Program-made: the position numbers and the translations under genes
DNA from: Henricia sp. BOLD:AAB3569
Taxonomy: Eukaryota; Echinodermata; Asteroidea; Spinulosida; Echinasteridae
Direction: 5' to 3'
Length of the DNA: 64,000 nt
Assembly (NCBI GenBank): GCA_037783545.1
Contig: JBBELK010000305.1
Span: forward strand, 434,001-498,000
Notes under the pieces: generated by a model
Databases searched by the model: none
What the model saw: the letters and a program-made list of their open reading frames with translations, nothing else
What the model was told of the DNA's origin: nothing
In this document: one piece after another, positions 55,977 to 64,000 of the stretch
How positions within the stretch are numbered: the stretch's first letter is position 1
Layout: each line of letters begins with the position of its first letter

Positions 55977-57197
55977 GGGGCCTTATTCACAAAGCCCCCA
56001 CAACGATTTGCGGGCACGCAACTACCCAGTACCCCCACTTAAGCTTTTGCGGGTTATTTACAAAACCGACTTAAATCTGTGTTCACCCGTAAACTGCCCG
56101 TGAATTTGCGGGAACTCCAGACTTCCCGCAACGGGCCCACAACTTGAGTGAGTCGTCTTAAGTGTAAAAATGGCGGCACTCATGGCAGTATATTCGATTC
56201 AAGAAGAACTGAATCGACAGTAAAAAAAAAAAAGGTCATGTACAAATATTTGTTACATGTACCCTTGTTTGTGATAAAACATATGTATTGTGTAAAACAT
56301 ATGTACAGTAAATTACTGTAAGAGATTACAGTAAGGTACTGTAAAACAATTACAGCTATTTTTTACAGTGTAGTATGGACACAGTAATGGCGGATAGCAG
56401 CCGTTGTCAAGCCAAGTGAAACCCAAGAATACCGTAAACCGGGTCACATTACATAGCAACCACACATTTAGTCTGGTCATCTAAGTGTGCAAAGGCTTAT
56501 TTTATAACGACACCATCCGCTGATGACAGATGTATTTGTCATTGTGTGATTTTATGAAGCCCCGCATTAGTGTCATATGTGGTATTTATTTCACGAAGTT
56601 GTGCATCTCTTTTAAAGGGTGGGTTTCTTACTATAATTTGCGGCCGCACGATAATAACTTGTGGCACTATAAAATGGAGCTTCATAATGATTCGGATTGG
56701 CCACAGAGAACATACTTAACTTGAAGGGATCTTTCTAATAGTTTTTTTTACATGCCGTTTTTTTTTGGTCTTTTTTTCTGGTGTTATGTATCCTTTAATC
56801 ATATTTGTAGAGTGTGACTTGCTCAATAAACAAGTGTTTGAACGGTGAATTGATGTGCAAAATGACACTCATTTCGACAATTATGTTTCAAACTGATATT
56901 CGAGATATAATTGTTTTTGGCATTCAACTACTGTACATTCATAAATTTCTAAGACAGTTTACGCATCCTCATTGGCTGAGAACACATCACGAGGCTGGAT
57001 TTAAACGAACGATAATAACCAGTGATTAAAACTTGCTCTTTGCGTTAAGTTGCCGGTGCCCGCAGTTTGCGGGTCTTCAAAGGAAACTCTCAGGGTGCTT
57101 CGTGAATAACACTTAACGCAAGTCCTACGTGCCCTTAACATCCACTTACTGGCCCCGCAAAACGCAAAATTTGCGGGTGCTTTGTGAATAAGGCCCC
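55977..57197. mobile_element. Element with GGGGCCTTATTCACAAAGC ends
   Basis: The left GGGGCCTTATTCACAAAGC is inverted at 57179-57197. Further TGCGGG/CCCGCA pairs lie inside both ends (56005-56130, 57045-57180). An inner piece ends in TTTTTTACAGTG near 56370, like the neighbouring CACTG family. About 1.2 kb; frames at 56530-56724 and 56814-57029 are unassigned. Confidence 0.7.
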
Positions 57198-57204
57198 AGC
57201 CCCG

Positions 57205-57598
57205 CAGACCGGTCTACCCCAACGGGCTGTCCAGCGGGTTGATCGGTGGGCTGGATGGCGGAGAGGTCCATGGGCTTATCTTTGGACTGGTCAGCGGGCC
57301 GGTAGGTCGGTTGGTCAGCGGGCCGGTAGGTCGGTTGGTCGGCGGGCTGGTCGGCGGGCTGGTCGGCGGGCTGGTCGGCGGGCTGGTCGGCGGGCTGGTC
57401 GGCCGGCCGCTCGGCGGGCTGGTCGATGGGGTGGTCAGCGGGCCGGCCCGTGGACTGATCGGCGGGTTGGTCGACGGGCTGGTCGGCGGGTTGGTCGACG
57501 GGCTGGTCGGCGGGCTGGTCGGCGGGCTGGTCGGCGGGCTGGTCGGCGGCCTGGTCGAAGGGCTGGTCGGTAGGCTGTCCTGTGGGATGTCCAACAGT
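57205..57598 (+). repeat. GGCGGGCTGGTC minisatellite, right part
   Basis: About 30 units of 12 bp. As 12 is a multiple of 3, all frames are open: GGLVGGLV, RRAGRRAG and TSPPTSPP repeats. No signal or domain supports a protein. Confidence 0.93.
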
Positions 57599-57779
57599 CT
57601 GCCCAAAAAATAATAAAATAAAATAAAACTAGAGCTACGTCTGTTCTATGAACAGGGCGTAGGGCTTTTTCACATTTTTTAACTTCATAACTTGAAAAAC
57701 GCCTAACCAGAATACAATTAACCAAATTCTCCGTCTTTGAACAATTTTAAATTATAAGCCAAAAACTGTTTGACCAATG
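57599..57779. other. Intergenic
   Basis: An AATAAAATAAAATAAAA patch (57606-57628), then unrecognised sequence. Confidence 0.4.
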
Positions 57780-58100
57780 GTTATCGAGGTCAAAGGTCAC
57801 CCTTTTCATTTTTTAAAAGCTTGGCTATACCTAACCATAATACTATGAGTCCCGTGTTGTTTGTTATCACTGTAAAATTATAAGCCACTGGGAAACGAGG
57901 TCAAAGGTCAAGCAATGTGCGCGTCTGCATATACTTTTATTTCATGCACCTTTAATCTGTCACGTGATGACGTCATCATTACGTCATTAATTTTATTTTA
58001 TGCACCTTTAATCTGACACGTGATGACGTCATTATGACATCATCAGTTAAATACCTTTGTATATGGTTCAGGAATCACGATCATAGGTCAATCGGCTGAT
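57780..58100 (+). repeat. Fragment of the DR1/CRE repeat family
   Basis: AGGTCAAAGGTCA at 57787-57799 and 57898-57910, TGACGTCA at 57968-57975 and 58024-58031, and the phrase TTTAATCTG-CACGTGATGACG twice. It is related to 60880-64000. Confidence 0.8.
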
Positions 58101-59036
58101 TTGTTATGAATGTTTGAATATGGAAAACATTGAATTGTATGCTCCTTTAATCTCATGATGAACAGTTTTTGAGTTGTGTCAGTTTGCCTGGGTGGGGGAA
58201 CTACTGCTATACAGATCTACTACTTCCAGGTGTTTGATGAACTGTGAGATACTGAGTCATGGTGCAGGTAAGATTCCTTATCTTTTGATTACTTAATTAG
58301 CTGCTTGAGGAGTATCATAACATGTAGGTTCAGGATTTATACTAAGAGTCTTGAGCCAAATTTCATATAAAACAAAATAACACGTACATTATGTAAATAG
58401 TACAGAAGCCTTCATCGATTGAGAAAAGATTTGTTTATATTTGAAAATATGGCAATTTTCAGTTTTTGCACTTTTAAAAACATCAATTAAGTCATTATCA
58501 AATTAGTACTATTTGTAATAATGTCACATGGCGTTATAAATTAAATATTTAAAAAGTTTATCCTGAAAACTCAGTTAAGAGGCAAGTTTTATTTCCCTTT
58601 GCGAATTCTAAACTGTTCATTTTTAGTTTGTTTTGTTCACATTTGGGATGGAAACGCGATGTTTACTCGAAATACTGATATACATATATTAGTCATCAAA
58701 GGCAGAAATAAGAGCACATAATTAGTTAAGATTGAAAAGAGTTCGGCCAAGGAGGACAATTTCGTAATTATATTTTTTTTAGATGGTTCAATAAAATCCA
58801 GACAATGACTTAATTATTTCAGGCCTATATTAAGCTTTTGTTTTTAAATGGGACGTGCACTGCATGTTCGCGCAACTTACAACAAGTACATGTACTATAT
58901 GTTTACACGTACTGCGCATTCTCTCTTTAGGTATACATGTATAACTATGAGGGCGCTATATCACTTTCACGGTAGCAAAACGCGAGTGCATGGCCTGGGG
59001 GCGGGGTGGCTTATGCATGGTTTTACGCAAATTGCG
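58101..59036. other. Intergenic, nothing recognised
   Basis: AT-rich; the + frame 58848-59087 has no recognisable domain. Confidence 0.4.
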
Positions 59037-60215
59037 ACTTGGCTGAACTTTGGCCTTCAATTGACCCAGGACGGAAGGGTCAGATGAAAATGACTACACA
59101 AAGCAAATTGTAGCCCATGATCTGATCTATGTCTGCTAAATATGAAGACCCTGGGCCATGTGGTTTTATAGAGAGAAACATTTTACGAAATGCATTTTTG
59201 TGTCATTTTAATGACGAAAATCCATTTGCCATTTTTAAATTATTATAATTACGTAATCAGTGACGTCATGGTGATGTTCTACATGGTGGTGGAGGTTTGT
59301 GATGGGGCCCATGCCTGTACCTAGTTTTGTAAAGATCAAGCGTTGTTTAATAGCTAATATTGCTTCATAAGTACAAAAACATACAACAAAATTTATTTTT
59401 GAATTGCCTGAACTTTGACCTTCGATTGACCCAGGAAGGAAGGGTCAGATACAAATGCCTACATGAACAAAATTGTAGCCCATGATCAGATATATATATG
59501 TCGGCCAAATATGACGACCCTGGATCACGTGGTTTTGGCAAGGGAAGCATTTTAAAAGTGCATATTTTGATCATTTTCATTATAAAAAACCATTTTTGTA
59601 GCATTTTAAAATTATTATAATTATGTAATCAGTTATGTTATGGTAAAATTCTACATGGTGGTGGAAGTTTGTGATGGGGCCCATGCCTGTACCTAGTTTT
59701 ATAAAGATCAAGCGTTGTTTAATAGCTAATATTGCTTAATAAGTACAAAAACATACAACAAATGTTATTTTTGAATTGGCTGAACTTTGACCTTCGATTG
59801 ATCCAGGAAGGAAGGGTCAGATGAAAATGCCTACACAAAGCAAATAGTAGGCCATGATCAAATCTATAATGTCGGCCAAATATGACGACCCTGGGTCACG
59901 TGGTTTTGGCAAGGGGAGCATTTTAAAAGTGCATATTTTGGTCAATTTCAAGATAAAAATCCATTTTTGTAGCATTTTAAAATTATTATAATTATGTCAT
60001 CATTGACTTAATGGTGATGTTCTACATGGTGGTGTACCTAGTTTTATGAAGATCAGACATAGTTTAATAGCTAATATTGCTTCATAAGTACAAAAACATA
60101 CAACAAATGTTATTTTTGAATTGGCTGAACTTTGACCTTCGATTGACCCAGGAAGGAAGGGTCAAATGAAATTGCCTACACAAAGAACATTGTAGTCCAT
60201 GATCTGATCTATATG
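59037..60215 (+). repeat. Tandem repeat of about 350-370 bp (3.3 copies)
   Basis: The phrase CTGAACTTTGACCTTCGATT with GACCCAGGAAGGAAGGGTCA starts near 59041, 59407, 59777 and 60123. Each unit contains ATATGACGACCCTGG-type text and TCTACATGGTGGTG. Confidence 0.88.
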
Positions 60216-60224
60216 AAAAAAAAA

Positions 60225-60730
60225 GAAAAAAAATAATCAAAACGAAAACAAAGGCTTTTTCGCCACAAAGCGAAAAAGCCAACAATAAGAACGAAAACAA
60301 AGGATTTTTCGTCCTAAACGAAAAAGCCAAAAATCTAAACGAAAACAAAGGCTTTTTCGCCGCAAAGCGAAAAAGCCCCATAAAAGACAAAGAAATTGTA
60401 AAATAGTAATAGGTGATCGGGGATTACTATTGTACGATTTCTTTGTCTTTTTTTAGGTGATCGGGCTGATCCCCGATCACATATTACTATTGTACGATTT
60501 ATTTGTCTTTTTTTAAAGGTGATCGGGCTGATCCCCGATCACCTTTTACTATTGTATGATTTCTTTGTCTTTTTTTTTGCTTTTTCGCTAGGACGAAAAA
60601 GCCTTTGTTATTGTTCTGATTTATTGGCTTTTTCGCTTTGCGGGGAAAAAGCCTTTGTTTTCGTTCTGATTTTTTTCCTTATTTAGCTTTTCCGCAAATC
60701 CTGCGGAAAAGGTATTGTTTTTGTCCGGAT
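60225..60730. repeat. Cluster of GGCTTTTTCGC and GTGATCGGGGATC hairpins
   Basis: Hairpins at about 60254-60281, 60300-60328, 60348-60375, 60576-60603, 60628-60654 and 60687-60712 each pair a (G)GCTTTTTCG/CCGC arm with its inverse across a 4-8 nt loop. Between them GTGATCGGGCTGATCCCCGATCAC-type palindromes occur (about 60454-60480 and 60518-60543). The left and right halves also mirror (CGAAAACAAAGG with CCTTTGTTTTCG). Confidence 0.88.
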
Positions 60731-60880
60731 TATTATTTTTTTTATTTATTTTTCTTTTAACCCGGAAGTACCATTAACAATGCACATAAACCGTTTACAT
60801 CCCTATTTCAATATGTTCCTCAATTCTAATGACAATGAAACTTGGTATGAATAAAGATCGTATTGTAAGGAGGGTCCTAA
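60731..60880. other. Intergenic
   Basis: Nothing recognised. Confidence 0.4.
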
Positions 60881-63800
60881 AACAAATACGTCATTATGAC
60901 GTCATCACGTGTCCGATTAAAGGGGCATGAAATTTAATGTTTTCCATATTCAAAAATTCATAAGAAATCAACCGTTTGACCTACGATCTTGATTCCTTTG
61001 GCATATACAATCCTTAATAGAGGTCTTTGAAATTCCCACATGCCTTGACCTTTGACCTCATTCCCTATTGGTCAAACAGACTTTGCCTTGTAGTTTGAAA
61101 GTGTTAATGGGTAGAGGGATGTGGTAAACTGTTTTATGGTTCGACTAGGGTGGGGTATCCAAAAAATATTACGATGACCTTTGACCTTGTTCACTTCCGG
61201 CCGAAACCGGAAGTGGCCCTTAGTTTTAAAATGGTAGGAGGTATCGAGATGCGGTCAACAGTGTTAGTCTCAGTGCCCATCAGGCATTCCAAAAATAAAA
61301 GTAATGACGTCATCGTACGTAATAGCGCCCTCTAGCGACAAGATACAAATTCTTCAAAACGTATGCACAAACGTAGCTATAAAACTTAATTTGGGGACTT
61401 TTTAAATGTTGCCGATAGAGGGCGTCCTTTCACACAATGACGTCACCACCTACATTTATAGAAAGCCCGTTTACCTTGGACACTAACAATATCAACCCGA
61501 ATTCTGCATGTTTTACCACTTTAAAAAAACAGGTTAATTTAAGTGCACTTCCGGTTTCTACCGGAAGTGATCAAAATTAAAGGTATTGTCTGTGTACGAA
61601 ACTTAGATCTTGGTTAGTTGTGACTGCTACCACAAGAATTAAAATCATATGTTAAAACGCTGATTTGTTAGTGATTTTTGAAAATTTGGACCTTTAATTT
61701 TCAATTCATTGTAATATGCTACACGATGACGTCTTCACGATGTCATTACAATATGTCACTAACCTTCAGACAACTAATCACAGACAACATAACCAGGGGC
61801 GAATCCAGGGGGGCGTGGGGGGGCGTGGGGGGGCGTGGGGGGGGGGGGGGGGGGGGGGGCGTGGGGGGGGGGGGGGGGCGTGGGGGGGGGGGCGTGGGGG
61901 GCCACCCCCCCCCCATTTTCCAAAGAAAATTAAATTTAAACTAGACCTGTGTTGGTTCTTGACAACGAACACATGGCTGTTCCCCTCCTTTTTACAAACA
62001 TATATGGTGTTCGGGATGACCTTTGTTAGTGATCGTATATGAAGAAATCACGATCGTAGGTCAAACGGTTGAGTTTTTATCGATTGTTAAATATTGAATA
62101 TTATTACATGCCTCTTTAATCTGACATGTAGGGAAGTTCAAAGGTCACGGCCATATTTTTTGGATACACCACCCTAGGTCCAAGTGTAATACAGTTGACC
62201 ACATGCAGATATCTTGTACCACTTTCAAATGGCAAGGCAAAATCTGTTAGACCAATAGGAAACGAGGTCAAAGGTCACGACCATATTTTTTGGATACACC
62301 ACCCTAGGTCCAAGTGTAATACAGTTGACCACATGCAGATATCTTGTACCACTTTCAAATGGCAAGGCAAAATCTGTTAGACCAATAGGAAACGAGGTCA
62401 AAGGTCAAGGCGTGTGCGCATCTTAAAGACTTTTGTTAGTCATCGTATATGGCAAAGGAATCAAGATCGTAGGTCAAACGGTTGAATTTTTATTGATTTT
62501 TGAATATTTAATTTATTAAACTTCATTCCCCTTTAATCTGACACGTGATGACGTCATGATTACGTCATTAATACTATGCACTAATTCACATAGTGACCAA
62601 TGTCCATGTGAAGTTTGAAGTCAATCATGAATGTGCAAGTGCCCGAAAAAGCGTCTGAAAAAAGTGGAAGAAGGAAAAGAAAAAAAAGAAGAAAAACTAG
62701 AAATGTGTTCGTTGAAAACGAACACATGGCTGTTCCCCTCCTTTTTATAAACATATGTGGTGTTCGGGATGACCTTTGTTAGTGATTGTATATGAAGAAA
62801 TCACGATCGTATGTCAAACGGTTGAGTTTTTATCGATTTTTAAATATTGAATATTATTACATGCCACTTTAATCTGACATGTAGGGAAGGTCAAAGGTGT
62901 TGCTATATGTTTGGATACCCCACCCTAGTCGAAGTGTAACACAGTTGACCCCATCGTGATATATTGTACCCCTTTCAAATGGCAAGGCAAAATCTGTTTG
63001 ACCAATAGGAAACGAGGTCAAAGGTCAAGCCATGTGCGCATCTTAAAGACATTTGTTAGTGATCGTATATGCAGAAGGAATCAAATTTGTAGGTCAAACG
63101 GTAGATTTTTTATTGATTTTTGAATATTTAATTACGTAATCATCTTGTCGCTAGAGGGCGCTATTTCCTACGATGACGTCATCACTTATATTTTTGGAAA
63201 GCTTAAGGGCCTCTGGTAATAACACCATTGACCCTATCTCAATACCTCCTTTCACTTTCAAACTAAGGGCCACTTCCGGTTTCGACCGGAAGTGAGCAAG
63301 GTCAAAGGTCACGGCCATATTTTTTGGATACACCACCCTAGGTCCAAGTGTAATACAGTTGACCACATCCAGATATCTTGTACCACTTTCAAATGGCAAG
63401 GCAAAATCTGTTAGACCAATAGGAAACGAGGTCAAAGGTCAAGCCCTGTGCGCATCTTAAAGACATTTGTTAGTGATCGTATATGCCACAGGAATCAAGA
63501 TCGTAGGTCAAACAGTTGATTTTTTATTGATTTTTGAATATTTAATTACGTAATCATCTTGTCGGTAGAGGGCGCTATTTCGTACGATGACGTCATCACT
63601 TATATTTTTGGAAAGCTTAAGGGCCTCTGGTAATAACACCATTGACCCCATCTCAATACCTCCTTTCACTTTCAAACTAAGGGCCACTTCCGGTTTCGAC
63701 CGGAAGTGAGCAAGGTCAAAGGTCACAAAAATATTTTTTAGATACCCCACCCTAGTCGAAGTGTAACACAAGTGACTTTGTCCAAATATCTTGCACCACT

Positions 63801-64000
63801 TTCAAATGGCAAGGCAAAATCTGTTAGACCAATAGGAAACGAGGTCAAAGGTCAAGGGGTGTGCGCATCTCAAAGACCCTTGTTAGTCATCGTATATGGC
63901 GAAGGAATCAAGATCGTAGGTCAAACGGTTGATTTTTTAATGATTTTTGAATATTTAATTGATTAAACTTCATGCCCCTTTAATCTGACACGTGATGACG
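60881..64000 (+). repeat. Long repeat domain with CRE, DR1 and paired ETS-like motifs
   Basis: Recurring blocks in direct and inverted order. AGGTCAAAGGTCA at 62265, 62395, 63015, 63299, 63429, 63713 and 63842; inverted near 61043 and 61172. TGACGTCA at 60897, 61305, 61438, 62549, 63174 and 63588. CACTTCCGGT and ACCGGAAGTG about 4 bases apart near 61187, 61549, 63270 and 63685. The last copies have a 413-414 bp period; 62139-62400 contains a near-perfect 130-bp tandem duplication; a block at 61955-62130 recurs at 62712-62890. Frames here are repeat-derived. Confidence 0.9.
61799..61916 (+). repeat. GGGGGCGT-interrupted G tract
   Basis: Five or more G-runs separated by CGT, ending in a C-run (61905-61914). 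Frames give Gly- or Pro-rich strings and are rejected as genes. Confidence 0.93.

Noticed and set aside
57184-57613. 129-codon RRAGRRAG and GGLVGGLV frames
   Set aside because: Products of a 12-bp repeat; all frames are open.
61678-62042. Gly-rich and Pro-rich frames
   Set aside because: They run through a G/C simple-repeat tract.

Overview
The window looks like nuclear DNA from an animal, most likely a marine invertebrate and plausibly a deuterostome. I could not fix the species. The reasons are the absence of operons or dense coding, tRNA-derived SINEs, long-terminal inverted-repeat MITEs, a LINE, two tyrosine-recombinase (YR) retroelements, and one secreted C-type-lectin-like gene. Only the lectin gene (38567-39079, + strand) looks like an intact host gene. 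Almost everything else is mobile or repeated DNA, and many long open frames are by-products of tandem repeats.

Layout. 0-2 kb: the end of a hAT-like element, then about 12 tandem 78-bp units each carrying a tRNA 5' half. 2.5-12 kb: a patchwork of MITEs with clear target-site duplications (TSDs), including a foldback element (6548-8337) that contains a second copy of the hAT-like element (7138-8303). 12.8-22.5 kb: three copies of a long dispersed repeat, a duplicated AT-rich block split by a hAT MITE, and a TTAA-type element whose empty site is visible in a sister copy. 23.5-32 kb: a decayed DIRS-type retroelement on the minus strand (gag zinc knuckle, RT, RNase H, tyrosine recombinase), cut up by a 3.6-kb foldback transposon and a TTAA-type element. 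The foldback carries a CAGGG-ended foldback, which itself carries a hAT element. SINEs sit in both large insertions.

32-40 kb: a SINE, palindromic MITEs, a duplicated segment and the lectin gene. 40.3-54.5 kb: an L1/Tx1-like LINE on the minus strand, split by an 11.36-kb Ngaro-like YR retrotransposon (about 41.04-52.40 kb). That insert still has perfect split direct repeats (A1 ... B1-A2-B2), a lox-like junction palindrome, RT and RNase H remnants, an SGNH-hydrolase domain and a YR C-terminus. Between its gag-like fragment and its remaining coding part lies a 5-kb tract of repeats built on the hairpin motif AGAGGCCCGTCCTCT.

54.5-64 kb: a 12-bp minisatellite split by two transposons, a 17-bp tandem array, roughly 360-bp tandem repeats, a cluster of GGCTTTTTCGC hairpins, and roughly 413-bp repeats. 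The last group carries recurrent CRE (TGACGTCA), DR1 (AGGTCAAAGGTCA) and paired ETS-like (ACCGGAAGTG) motifs. All calls rest on reading the sequence only; no database search was run.
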